Part shown: piece after piece, positions 1-6,256 of the stretch
How positions within the stretch are numbered: position 1 is the stretch's first letter
Layout: every line of letters starts with the position of its first letter
Assembly (NCBI GenBank): GCA_023260375.1
Contig: JALQVK010000152.1
Coordinates: 1 to 6,256, forward strand
DNA length: 6,256 nt
Reading direction: 5' to 3'
Origin: Rhodoluna sp.
Lineage (GTDB): Bacteria; Actinomycetota; Actinomycetes; Actinomycetales; Microbacteriaceae
Program-made: the position numbers and the translations under genes
The notes under the pieces: generated by a model
Told to the model about the DNA's origin: nothing
The model's database searches: none
Seen by the model: the letters and a program-made list of their open reading frames with translations, nothing else

Positions 1-1487
1 ATGGTTTCCTCTATGCGGGAAACGGCCCACAAGACGACTATGCGGTAGCCCGTCAGTTCTTAACCAAAAACTATTCCTCTGAGTGGCACCCGAGTTCGGA
101 GACCTTGATTCAGAGTGGGTCAACCGAAGTCGTTTCAAACACCGGAACCAAAATTCGTTTAAAAGTTAATTTCGATGCACGGGTTAACAGCAGCGGAAAC
201 TATTTCTCCGAACCTGGGTCAAGCCGAGTGCTCGAATTTAGACTTCTGCAGGAAAACGGTCAGTGGCGCATTTCATCTGCACCAAACCTTACTACCTTGC
301 TAGCCCCAAACTACAAAGTTCTTTTCAAGGCAGTGCCTGTTTACTTCTGGGATAAGTCGCTTTCTTATCTGATTCCGGATATTCGCTGGTTCCCAACCCG
401 TGCCTCGTTGCCTACCAAGTTGACTAACGCACTAATCGACGGGCCGAGCGCCTGGCTACAACCAGCTATTCAAAACCTGATTCCCAAGGGAACAAAGCTG
501 AACATCAACTCGGTGACGGTTGATACTGGCACAGCGTCGATTGATCTCAATGCCAGCGCATTGAAGATTCCAAACTGGAAACGCCCTTATCTTCGTTCGC
601 AACTTCTCGCTACTTTAGGCGCGGTCGATGGCATTACCCAGATAGCGATTTCGATTGAGCGAACAACTCAAGTAATCGCCGCTGGAGCATCCGGAATGCC
701 TGAAGATGCATCGATTTTGCCGATCCTCCTGACTCAAGAAGGTTTGAGTCACGTGGCAGGTACCTCAATGTTTGACATTCGCGGGACCAAAGAACTTACT
801 AATGCCCAGGGGGCCACAGACTTTTGTGTTTCAGCCGATGAATCATTGATTGTGCTTCTCGGTCAAGGCAAGATTTACTCATACAACCTCGGTCTTTTGA
901 AAAATGCGACGCGTTTGATAGATGACCGAACCAAACTAATCACTCCAAGCATTGACCCATTCCACAATATTTGGACCACCAGTAGTGTGCCCGGAGCAAA
1001 CATTAGAATCACCGATGTGCTTGGCGGTCAAAAGTTCTTGAGTAGCCCTTATGGCAAGAAGGTTTCGATTCGATCTATAGCACTGAGTGTCGAAGGTTCA
1101 CGGTTGGCGATTTTACATTCGTCGGTACACGGCGTCTCCGTTGATGTCTTCGCAGTGCTTCGCGACAAGTCTCGCAATGTGACCGGGCTTGGACCTGCAG
1201 TTGCGCTCAAAGACTTTGGATCAAAGGTAGACGCGATTAGCTGGTCGGATCACAGCACGATTACCGGTCTCGCGAAAGATAGCAGCGGCTACCAATCCGC
1301 TGTTCAAGTGATGGTCGGCGGTCCGTCATCGATACAGCGCCGAACCAGCCAAGGCGTAGCAGCACTCACAGTACTTGGCGGAAATCAGTATTACCTTGAT
1401 TCTGAGGGAGGCTTGTTTGTGTCTCGCTCGATGGGTTGGGACCGACTTCGTTCGGAAGTTCAGGCCATACACATGGCCGGTCAATAG
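1..1487 (+). CDS. lpqB: Lipoprotein LpqB, 5'-truncated by the window edge
   Basis: The reading frame is open from base 3, so the start codon, signal peptide and lipobox lie upstream; 494 residues are visible. The first residues (GFLYAGNGPQDDYAVARQFL) match the conserved LpqB N-terminal domain, so the in-frame TTG at 105 is internal and not the start. Visible residues about 110-221 (KAVPVYFWDK through ISIERT) form a GerMN-type domain. The remaining roughly 270 residues have the strand-rich repeats expected of the LpqB beta-propeller. In the family, LpqB is a secreted lipoprotein anchored outside the membrane that interacts with the sensor kinase MtrB and affects MtrAB signalling, cell-envelope function and division. 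The usual neighbours mtrA and mtrB would be expected just upstream, which cannot be seen here. Family assignment is strong; the role is by homology to characterised actinobacterial LpqB. Confidence 0.93.
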   Translation, partial: GFLYAGNGPQDDYAVARQFLTKNYSSEWHPSSETLIQSGSTEVVSNTGTKIRLKVNFDARVNSSGNYFSEPGSSRVLEFRLLQENGQWRISSAPNLTTLLAPNYKVLFKAVPVYFWDKSLSYLIPDIRWFPTRASLPTKLTNALIDGPSAWLQPAIQNLIPKGTKLNINSVTVDTGTASIDLNASALKIPNWKRPYLRSQLLATLGAVDGITQIAISIERTTQVIAAGASGMPEDASILPILLTQEGLSHVAGTSMFDIRGTKELTNAQGATDFCVSADESLIVLLGQGKIYSYNLGLLKNATRLIDDRTKLITPSIDPFHNIWTTSSVPGANIRITDVLGGQKFLSSPYGKKVSIRSIALSVEGSRLAILHSSVHGVSVDVFAVLRDKSRNVTGLGPAVALKDFGSKVDAISWSDHSTITGLAKDSSGYQSAVQVMVGGPSSIQRRTSQGVAALTVLGGNQYYLDSEGGLFVSRSMGWDRLRSEVQAIHMAGQ

Positions 1488-1546
1488 TTTTCAACAGATT
1501 TTCCCAAAACTCAGAGAGCCCTTTAGGACCTATCCAAAATTGTGGA

Positions 1547-2215
1547 ATGAGTTTTCTCTTAGATTTATTGCTGCCAACAACCTGCCTATTCTGCGAGGAA
1601 CTGGGTTCCAGAGTCTGTACCAAATGTGACGTCGAAATTGGTTCCGATCCTCGACTTGTGGTTCGCGGTGGCTTAATCGGATTTTCATCGATGAGCTACA
1701 ACTCATCCGCTCGGTTACTACTGCGTTCTTATAAAGAGTTAGGGGAAAGCGAGCTTGCTTCAACTTTGGCAAAAAGCATGCTGCCTCTTCTAGGGTGTTT
1801 TCAAAATTCCCCAGAACTCCTGGTACCGATTCCAAGCAATAAAAGTTCTCTTCGCGAGCGAGGATTCAACCCTGCCGAACTGATTGCTCGCGAAATTTCG
1901 GTTCGGGTTTCCGGAATTCGGTGGCAAAATCTCCTTGCGAGAGTTAGAGAAACCAGTGATCAAACGAAGCTTTCACCTACAAAGCGCCGCGCAAACCAGG
2001 TTGGATCAATGATTTCAAAAGTCGGCGGTGGCAACGTAATTCTGGTCGACGACGTTGTAACGACCGGTTCTTCCCTGCTAGAAGCGAAGAAAGCTTTAGA
2101 AAATGCTGGGTTTTTTGTGGAAGGTTTCCTAACTTTCGCAGAAACCGAGTCAAAAGGGTGTAACTTGTCTACACAGGCACAGTCGCCTGAAGATGGAGGA
2201 ACATCATGGAACTAA
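1547..2215 (+). CDS. comF: ComF-family phosphoribosyltransferase-like protein
   Basis: Encodes 222 residues. The N-terminus has the ComF signature LLDLLLP followed by a four-cysteine zinc-ribbon candidate (C13, C16, C24, C27). The middle has the RERGFNPAELIA motif (about 103-114) and the QTKLSPTKRRANQVG stretch. Residues 164-177 (VILVDDVVTTGSSL) are the PRPP-binding loop of type I phosphoribosyltransferases. ATG 1547 is chosen because it places the family's usual N-terminus at residue 1. The frame stays open upstream to a TTG at 1436 inside lpqB, but that extension has no family features. There is no clear Shine-Dalgarno before 1547. ComF acts in DNA uptake in competent bacteria; its substrate and role in Actinomycetota are not settled, so competence should not be assumed. 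The gene follows lpqB after 59 bp and its 3' end overlaps hpf by 10 bp, suggesting co-transcription. Confidence 0.88.
   Translation: MSFLLDLLLPTTCLFCEELGSRVCTKCDVEIGSDPRLVVRGGLIGFSSMSYNSSARLLLRSYKELGESELASTLAKSMLPLLGCFQNSPELLVPIPSNKSSLRERGFNPAELIAREISVRVSGIRWQNLLARVRETSDQTKLSPTKRRANQVGSMISKVGGGNVILVDDVVTTGSSLLEAKKALENAGFFVEGFLTFAETESKGCNLSTQAQSPEDGGTSWN
2195..2200 (+). promoter_or_regulatory. Strong Shine-Dalgarno for hpf
   Basis: GGAGGA lies 5 bases before ATG 2206 and inside the 3' end of the comF-like gene. It is the strongest ribosome-binding site in the window and fixes the hpf start. It also fits high or translationally coupled expression of hpf from the upstream message. Confidence 0.85.
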
Positions 2216-2820
2216 GAATTTCCGCAAAAAACCTAACCGTCTCCGACCGCTTCCGAGAATATGTCTCCGAGCGGGCCGAAAAAGTGGATCACCTGCTTCA
2301 TAAAGTTCAGGAACTGGTCGTCAAAGTAACTAGACATGACCACTCACGCAACACAGGTCCCGAGGATCAGGTTGAATTGACTGTTTTCGCATCCGGCCAG
2401 ATTATCCGTGCCGAAGCCCACGCTCAAGATAAGTTCTCCGCATTCGATGTGGCTTGGGGAAAATTGGCCGAACGTCTACGTCGGGCAAATGACCGCAAAA
2501 AGCCACATCACGGCCACCATGGTGCTCCTGGTGCCTCAGAATTGAGTGCCAGCGAATTCTCAGGGCTAGATGTAACTCCAGCCGATCTCGCTCTACTACA
2601 CCCAAGCGAAGCAGCGGCCGAGGCACCAAACTACGGCGAATCACCGGTGGTAATTAGACGCAAAGAATTCCACGGTGAAACCATGACAGCCGATGACGCC
2701 ATTTCAAACATGGAGCTGCTCGGTCATGATTTCTACCTATTCATCGACTCAGAAAACGGCAAGCCAAGCGTGGCCTACCGTCGCAAGGGCTGGAATTACG
2801 GAGTCATTGCCCTGGTCTAG
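2206..2820 (+). CDS. hpf: Ribosome hibernation promoting factor, long form
   Basis: Encodes 204 residues, the size of long-form HPF. Residues 1 to about 98 are the S30AE (YfiA/HPF) ribosome-binding domain, with the basic segment KLAERLRRANDRKK at its end. Residues about 99-146 form a low-complexity linker with a histidine-rich start (H101, H102, H104, H105) and acidic/alanine-rich remainder. Residues about 147-204 are the C-terminal dimerisation domain, with the recognisable MTADDAISNMELLGHDFYLF and YRRKGWNYGVI motifs. In the family, the N-domain occupies the decoding region of the 30S subunit and the C-domain pairs two ribosomes into inactive 100S dimers in stress or stationary phase. The start is fixed by GGAGGA five bases upstream. 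The gene overlaps the end of the comF-like gene by 10 bp and is followed by secA after 67 bp, the usual actinobacterial order. Confidence 0.96.
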   Translation: MELRISAKNLTVSDRFREYVSERAEKVDHLLHKVQELVVKVTRHDHSRNTGPEDQVELTVFASGQIIRAEAHAQDKFSAFDVAWGKLAERLRRANDRKKPHHGHHGAPGASELSASEFSGLDVTPADLALLHPSEAAAEAPNYGESPVVIRRKEFHGETMTADDAISNMELLGHDFYLFIDSENGKPSVAYRRKGWNYGVIALV

Positions 2821-2848
2821 CACTCAGGCGGTATCCAGCCTTCGCGGG

Positions 2849-2864
2849 TAAGATTAAGTAGATT
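2849..2864 (+). promoter_or_regulatory. Possible secA -10 region in the hpf-secA gap
   Basis: The 67-bp gap between hpf and secA contains two overlapping candidates fitting TAnnnT: TAAGAT (2849-2854) and TAGATT (2859-2864). Each matches four of six bases of TATAAT. The second would start transcription near 2871 and give a short leader containing the secA ribosome-binding site. I see no good -35 at the right spacing, so this is weak. I also see no strong terminator hairpin here, so read-through from hpf is equally possible. Confidence 0.2.
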
Positions 2865-2878
2865 GTCCCGTAAGGCTT

Positions 2879-2882
2879 GGAG
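2879..2882 (+). promoter_or_regulatory. Shine-Dalgarno supporting the TTG start of secA
   Basis: GGAG lies 5 bases before TTG 2888. An in-frame TAA at 2855-2857 with no ATG or GTG between it and 2888 makes this TTG the only start that yields a normal SecA N-terminus. Confidence 0.75.
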
Positions 2883-2887
2883 TCGTT

Positions 2888-5512
2888 TTGGCATCGTTGA
2901 TCAACAAGTTGCTTCGCGCTGGTGAAGGCCGTGTTCTGGCCAAACTTCGCAACCATGTAGTCGCTGTGAACGCCCTCGAGGAAGACTTTAAGGCGCTGAC
3001 CGACGAACAACTAGCCGGTGAGACCGCAGCCCTACGTGAGCGTTTTGCTGCCGGTGAATCTCTAGACGATCTTCTACCTGAGGCCTTCGCCGCAGTTCGT
3101 GAAGCAGCCACCAGAACCCTGGGTATGCGTCACTTCGACGTTCAGATTATGGGTGGCGCAGCCCTTCACCTTGGCAACATTGCCGAAATGCGCACCGGTG
3201 AGGGTAAAACCCTTGTGGCAACTTTGCCGGCATACCTAAACGCAATTGCTGGTCGAGGCGTTCACGTGGTTACCGTCAACGACTTCCTAGCCGGCTACCA
3301 GAGTGAGCTAATGGGTCGAGTCTTCCGAGCCTTGGGAATGACCACCGGTTGCATCCTTTCCGGCCAGGATTCTCAAGAACGCCGTGAGCAGTATCTTGCA
3401 GATATCACTTATGGAACCAACAATGAATTTGGGTTCGACTTCCTTCGCGACAACATGGCTCACCACCAGAGTGAACTGGTTCAGCGCGGACACTATTACG
3501 CCATCATCGACGAAGTTGACTCGATCCTTATCGATGAAGCCAGAACCCCGCTCATTATTTCCGGTCCGGCCTCAGGTGACGTCAATCGTTGGTTTAACGA
3601 ATTTGCAAAAATTGCCGACAAACTTGAGCCGATTATCGACTACGAAGTCGATGAAAAGAAGCGCACGGTCGGAATCTTGGAACCTGGCATCGAAAAAGTT
3701 GAAGACTACCTAGGCATCGATAACCTTTACGAGTCAGCCAACACCCCGTTGATTTCGTTCTTGAACAATGCAATTCGCGCCAAGGCTTTGTTCCGAAAGG
3801 ACAAAGACTACGTCGTGATGAACGGTGAAGTTTTGATCGTTGACGAGCACACTGGTCGCATTCTGGCGGGACGCCGATACAACGAGGGTATGCACCAAGC
3901 TGTAGAAGCTAAAGAAGGTGTGGAAGTAAAGGCTGAAAACCAGACTCTCGCCACCGTAACCCTGCAGAACTACTTCCGTGGCTACGGAAAACTTGCCGGT
4001 ATGACCGGTACCGCTGAGACCGAAGCAGCCGAATTCATGAGCACCTACAAGCTCGGTGTTATTCCAATTCCTACCAACCGCGAAATGGTTCGTAAGGACC
4101 AGCCAGATTTGATTTACAAGAACGAAGAAATCAAATTCGCAATGGTGGTTGAAGACATTGCAGCACACCACGAAAACAAACAGCCGGTCTTGGTTGGTAC
4201 CAACTCGGTTGAAAAGAGCGAGTATCTTTCGAAGCTCTTGGCCAAGCGCGGTATTCGCCACGAGGTTTTGAACGCAAAAAACCACGCTCGAGAAGCGCAC
4301 ATTGTGGCTCAGGCTGGTCGCCTCGGAGCAGTCACGGTGGCCACCAACATGGCTGGCCGTGGAACCGACATCATGCTCGGTGGTAACGCCGAATTCCTAA
4401 CCGTGGAGGCTTTAGCGGCCAGAGGATTAGAACCAGAAGCAGCCGAATATCAAGCAGCCTGGGACCAAACTTTCGCGGAAATCAAAGACGCGGTTGCCAA
4501 GGAAGCCGAACAGGTAATCGCAACCGGCGGTCTTTACGTACTGGGAACTGAACGCCACGAGTCTCGACGCATCGACAACCAGCTTCGCGGTCGTGCCGGA
4601 CGTCAGGGTGACCCAGGTGAATCACGTTTCTACCTGTCGTTGACTGATGATCTAATGCGTGCCTTCAATTCTGGAGCCGCGGCTGCCATGATGAACCGCA
4701 GCGATATTCCAGATGAAATGGCGATTGAATCGAAACTGGTTTCTCGTGCAATTGCTAGCGCGCAGTCGCAGTTGGAAGCTCGTAACGCTGAGATCCGTAA
4801 AAATGTTTTGAAGTACGACGACGTCCTGTCCCGTCAGCGTGAAGCAATTTACGGCGACCGCCGCCAGATCCTTGAAGGCGATGACATCACTCCACGCATC
4901 GATGCTTTCTTGGCAGACGTCGTGGAAACTATAGTCAACCAGCACGCTGGAGATAGCTCCAGTGACTGGAATCTGGAAGCACTGTGGCGCGACCTGCAGG
5001 CAATTTACCCGGTTGGTCTGGAAATCTCCGAAGTTTTGGCGGAGGCAGGTACTCGAGCCCGACTCACCAAGAAGTTCCTAGTGAACGAACTTGTCAGTGA
5101 TGCTCGCGTAGCTTATGCCAAGCGTGCTGCGAACATCGGCGAAGAGAACATGCGCGAACTTGAACGACGCGTAGTTCTTTCGGTGATTGACCGTAAGTGG
5201 CGTGAACACCTTTACGAGATGGACTACCTAAAAGAAGGTATTGGTCTCCGTGCGATGGCTCAGCGCGACCCACTGGTTGAATACCAACGTGAAGGTTACG
5301 TAATGTTCCAGCAAATGACCGGAGCTATTCGTGAAGAGTCGGTGATGTACCTCTTCAACCTAGAAGTTCAGGTAGAAAGCGCACCGGCCGAAGAAGACCT
5401 CACCTACAGTTCTCCTAGCGAAGAGGGAACGCCAGAGGTCAAGCACGAGCACGTCGATCACAACAAGAACAATGGTGGTCACGCTCCGGGCAGCAGCTTC
5501 TTCAAGAGCTAA
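2888..5512 (+). CDS. secA: Protein translocase ATPase SecA
   Basis: Encodes 874 residues. SecA is the ATP-driven motor that pushes unfolded preproteins through the SecYEG membrane channel. All core motifs are present: MRTGEGKT (Walker A, 101-108), LRDNM (186-190), the DEAD-type box around [13 protein letters not shown] (208-220), GMTGTA (371-376), [10 protein letters not shown] (486-495) and [10 protein letters not shown] (568-577). The preprotein-crosslinking domain lies at about 221-360. The helical scaffold and wing region covers about 610-830, including [20 protein letters not shown]. It is complete, but shorter than many actinobacterial SecA1 proteins (M. tuberculosis SecA1 is about 949 residues). 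It lacks the C-terminal cysteine-rich SEC-C zinc motif and ends in a short tail with H853, H855, H858 and H865. The TTG start is supported by an in-frame stop upstream and GGAG at 2879. Its context next to hpf matches the housekeeping SecA1 locus rather than the accessory SecA2. Confidence 0.98.
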   Translation: MASLINKLLRAGEGRVLAKLRNHVVAVNALEEDFKALTDEQLAGETAALRERFAAGESLDDLLPEAFAAVREAATRTLGMRHFDVQIMGGAALHLGNIAEMRTGEGKTLVATLPAYLNAIAGRGVHVVTVNDFLAGYQSELMGRVFRALGMTTGCILSGQDSQERREQYLADITYGTNNEFGFDFLRDNMAHHQSELVQRGHYYAIIDEVDSILIDEARTPLIISGPASGDVNRWFNEFAKIADKLEPIIDYEVDEKKRTVGILEPGIEKVEDYLGIDNLYESANTPLISFLNNAIRAKALFRKDKDYVVMNGEVLIVDEHTGRILAGRRYNEGMHQAVEAKEGVEVKAENQTLATVTLQNYFRGYGKLAGMTGTAETEAAEFMSTYKLGVIPIPTNREMVRKDQPDLIYKNEEIKFAMVVEDIAAHHENKQPVLVGTNSVEKSEYLSKLLAKRGIRHEVLNAKNHAREAHIVAQAGRLGAVTVATNMAGRGTDIMLGGNAEFLTVEALAARGLEPEAAEYQAAWDQTFAEIKDAVAKEAEQVIATGGLYVLGTERHESRRIDNQLRGRAGRQGDPGESRFYLSLTDDLMRAFNSGAAAAMMNRSDIPDEMAIESKLVSRAIASAQSQLEARNAEIRKNVLKYDDVLSRQREAIYGDRRQILEGDDITPRIDAFLADVVETIVNQHAGDSSSDWNLEALWRDLQAIYPVGLEISEVLAEAGTRARLTKKFLVNELVSDARVAYAKRAANIGEENMRELERRVVLSVIDRKWREHLYEMDYLKEGIGLRAMAQRDPLVEYQREGYVMFQQMTGAIREESVMYLFNLEVQVESAPAEEDLTYSSPSEEGTPEVKHEHVDHNKNNGGHAPGSSFFKS

Positions 5513-5892
5513 AGCACGGTTATCGCGGTCGCTAACCAACGACCGACTCGGTGTTCTAGTCGAATCGTCATGGCACGAAGTCGTCCTCGGAATCTCAGAA
5601 GCACGATTGATTCGATCAATCCGGCCCGATTAGATTCCTGGTGAATATCGGTGACCACAATTTGTGGATAGGCGATTGGCTTTAACCCCATTGCTCGACG
5701 TCGATGAGCCAAATCCGCTGCCTTCTTTCGAAGCATTTGGTAAACGTCCTCATTGATTAACCCACCTAATTGAGTAACGCTTCTGGCGCCTTCAATTACC
5801 TCGATAATCGCCGGAGCCATGAACTCCAGTTCACGGCTGGCATCAGGTTTTATTACAGTTTGAAATTGCTCCTCATTGGTTTCTACTTTCAT
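5509..5892 (-). CDS. Rv3235-family (DUF6459) protein of unknown function
   Basis: Encodes 127 residues on the minus strand, ATG at 5892 and TAG at 5509-5511. The layout fits the Rv3235 family found next to secA in many Actinomycetota. An N-terminal helical part (about residues 18-57: [37 protein letters not shown]) is followed by a strand-rich C-terminal half (about 75-127) ending in [19 protein letters not shown]. The C-terminal half resembles the small NTF2-like fold that I infer for the family. No signal peptide, membrane segment or catalytic motif is visible. The protein starts close to the conserved part, without a long variable N-terminal extension. Start choice is supported by AAAGGA 9 bases upstream. 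Its stop overlaps the secA stop (tail-to-tail). Function is unknown; I assign only family membership, from recalled sequence pattern and synteny. Confidence 0.82.
   Translation of the reverse strand: MKVETNEEQFQTVIKPDASRELEFMAPAIIEVIEGARSVTQLGGLINEDVYQMLRKKAADLAHRRRAMGLKPIAYPQIVVTDIHQESNRAGLIESIVLLRFRGRLRAMTIRLEHRVGRWLATAITVL
5518..5545 (+). terminator. Candidate secA terminator hairpin, inside the convergent gene
   Basis: Five bases after the secA stop codon, two overlapping stem-loops are possible. In the first, GGTTA (5518-5522) pairs with TAACC (5533-5537), and after one mismatch two further pairs close a CGGT loop. In the second, CGGTCG (5526-5531) pairs perfectly with CGACCG (5540-5545) around an 8-base loop. 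They cannot form together. No T-run follows, which is tolerated by some actinobacterial terminators but lowers confidence. The sequence also encodes the C-terminus of the minus-strand gene, so coding constraint could explain part of it. Confidence 0.35.
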
Positions 5893-5901
5893 CCCCCGGT
5901 T

Positions 5902-5907
5902 TCCTTT
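5902..5907 (-). promoter_or_regulatory. Shine-Dalgarno of the Rv3235-family gene
   Basis: On the minus strand AAAGGA lies 9 bases before the ATG at 5892, separated from it by AACCGGGGG. A small stem-loop (5908-5921, CGTTT pairing with AAACG around four bases) sits directly upstream of it and could affect ribosome access. That effect is speculative. Confidence 0.6.
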
Positions 5908-5924
5908 CGTTTGGAAAAACGCTA

Positions 5925-5953
5925 GGACCCTTGAGCCTTCGGGTCTATGACCC
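5925..5953. other. Pair of mutually exclusive hairpins in the divergent intergenic region
   Basis: Three blocks are arranged GACCC (5926-5930), GGGTC (5941-5945), GACCC (5949-5953). The central block can pair with the first (10-base loop, plus a G-T pair at 5925/5946) or with the last (3-base TAT loop), but not with both. On the minus strand this would lie in the possible leader of the Rv3235-family gene. It could be an attenuator-like structure, an operator for a DNA-binding protein, or chance. The base pairing is seen directly; any role is inference. Confidence 0.4.
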
Positions 5954-5964
5954 CACTCTCTAGC

Positions 5965-5973
5965 TGTGGATAA
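5965..5973 (-). promoter_or_regulatory. Perfect consensus DnaA box (TTATCCACA on the minus strand)
   Basis: The plus-strand bases TGTGGATAA are the exact reverse complement of the consensus DnaA binding site TTATCCACA. It lies between two divergent genes and ends 5 bases before the candidate -35 of the plus-strand gene. DnaA acts as a transcription factor at such sites in several bacteria; here binding is not shown. No cluster of further boxes is present, so this is not a replication origin. Confidence 0.55.
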
Positions 5974-5978
5974 CTTTT

Positions 5979-6005
5979 TTGTAAGTCTTTGGAATTTTCC
6001 ATAAT
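5979..6005 (+). promoter_or_regulatory. Candidate promoter for a leaderless transcript
   Basis: CATAAT (6000-6005) matches five of six bases of TATAAT and is followed by exactly six bases before the ATG at 6012. This puts the expected transcription start at or within a base of the A of the ATG. TTGTAA (5979-5984) is a possible -35 (four of six matches to TTGACA) with a short 15-base spacer. No Shine-Dalgarno precedes 6012, as expected for leaderless messages, which are common in Actinomycetota. Confidence 0.55.
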
Positions 6006-6011
6006 CGGTTC

Positions 6012-6256
6012 ATGAACATTGATCAGCTTTTCGAAGATTTAGAAAACGAATTCTCGGTTGCCTTAGAACAGGGCTCCAATAAGCCCAATTTCGGTATCCA
6101 AAAATTAACCACGACGGTTTCGGGCAGTCGACTCTCGCTCGATAATCCAACCCTTGGAGACACCTACGTGTGCGGGTTGGTGAGCGGTCGAGCAATTTGG
6201 AGGTTCCAACCCCATCGCACGCTAAATGTGGCGAGGCTGACATTCAACAGTGACGT
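6012..6256 (+). CDS. Unknown protein, N-terminal part only (runs off the window)
   Basis: The frame from ATG 6012 is open for 81 codons to the window edge. The product begins MNIDQLFEDLENEFSVALEQ and continues with a strand-rich, mixed sequence (for example KLTTTVSGSRLSL, TYVCGLVSGRAIWRF). The acidic LFEDLE start and position divergent from an Rv3235-family gene resemble an uncharacterised actinobacterial protein family often encoded beside secA, but this is from memory and weak. No signal peptide, transmembrane helix or known catalytic motif is visible in the part present. ATG is supported by the well-placed -10 element rather than by a ribosome-binding site. A reverse-strand frame over the same bases has no upstream signals and no family features. 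Function unknown. Confidence 0.6.
   Translation, partial: MNIDQLFEDLENEFSVALEQGSNKPNFGIQKLTTTVSGSRLSLDNPTLGDTYVCGLVSGRAIWRFQPHRTLNVARLTFNSD

Noticed and set aside
1436..1546. Upstream extension of the comF-like gene to TTG 1436, overlapping lpqB
   Set aside because: The extra 37 residues have no ComF features and overlap the end of lpqB in another frame. The family's N-terminal motif starts right at ATG 1547.
2821..2887. Possible terminator between hpf and secA (CGGG at 2845-2848 with CCCG at 2867-2870)
   Set aside because: Only four base pairs around an 18-base loop and no T-run; too weak to call.
3734..4300. 188-codon open frame on the minus strand opposite secA
   Set aside because: It lies wholly within the conserved SecA preprotein-crosslinking and ATPase region, has no recognisable domain, and its length is explained by the codon use of secA.
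5655..5671. Inverted repeat CCACAA-T-TTGTGG overlapping a near-consensus DnaA box (TGTGGATAG) within the Rv3235-family gene
   Set aside because: It lies in coding sequence, the box has one mismatch, and it is about 300 bp from the perfect box. Chance and codon constraint are sufficient explanations.
6010..6243. 77-codon minus-strand frame opposite the gene at 6012
   Set aside because: No ribosome-binding site or family resemblance. The plus-strand frame has a well-placed -10 and a plausible N-terminus, and it stays open to the edge.
1..6256. Possible mobile element, CRISPR array, toxin-antitoxin or other defence system
   Set aside because: No transposase, integrase, direct-repeat array, tRNA or paired small toxin-antitoxin genes seen. 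Gene order matches a conserved housekeeping locus.

Overview
The window looks like a core chromosomal segment of an actinobacterium. The gene order lpqB, comF-like, hpf, secA, with an Rv3235-family gene beside it, is the order I know from the mtrA-mtrB-lpqB-comF-hpf-secA1 neighbourhood of Actinomycetota (Rv3246c to Rv3240c in Mycobacterium tuberculosis, with Rv3235 nearby). Base composition is moderate by eye, near 50% GC, with many A/T-ending codons. That is unusual for most Actinomycetota but fits reduced-genome freshwater Microbacteriaceae such as the Rhodoluna/Aquiluna type. This lineage call is inference, not a search result.

Positions 1-1487 hold the C-terminal 494 codons of lpqB (the start lies outside the window), encoding the lipoprotein partner of the MtrAB two-component system. 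A 59-bp gap leads to a ComF-family phosphoribosyltransferase-like gene (1547-2215). Its last 10 bases overlap the start of long-form hpf (2206-2820). A 67-bp gap then precedes secA (2888-5512), which starts at TTG. These four genes all lie on the plus strand.

A small minus-strand gene of the Rv3235 (DUF6459) family (5509-5892) converges on secA, and their stop codons share bases. A 119-bp divergent intergenic region (5893-6011) separates it from a plus-strand gene that runs off the window (6012 onward). That region holds two mutually exclusive small hairpins, a perfect consensus DnaA box, and a -10 element placed for leaderless transcription.

Functionally the segment combines envelope signalling (LpqB), ribosome hibernation (HPF) and protein export (SecA). 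It contains no mobile element, CRISPR array, RNA gene or defence cassette that I can see. I find no convincing new multi-gene system. The points worth a second look are the compact regulatory architecture at 5893-6011, the overlapping convergent secA terminus, and the short SecA with a histidine-containing tail in place of a zinc finger.
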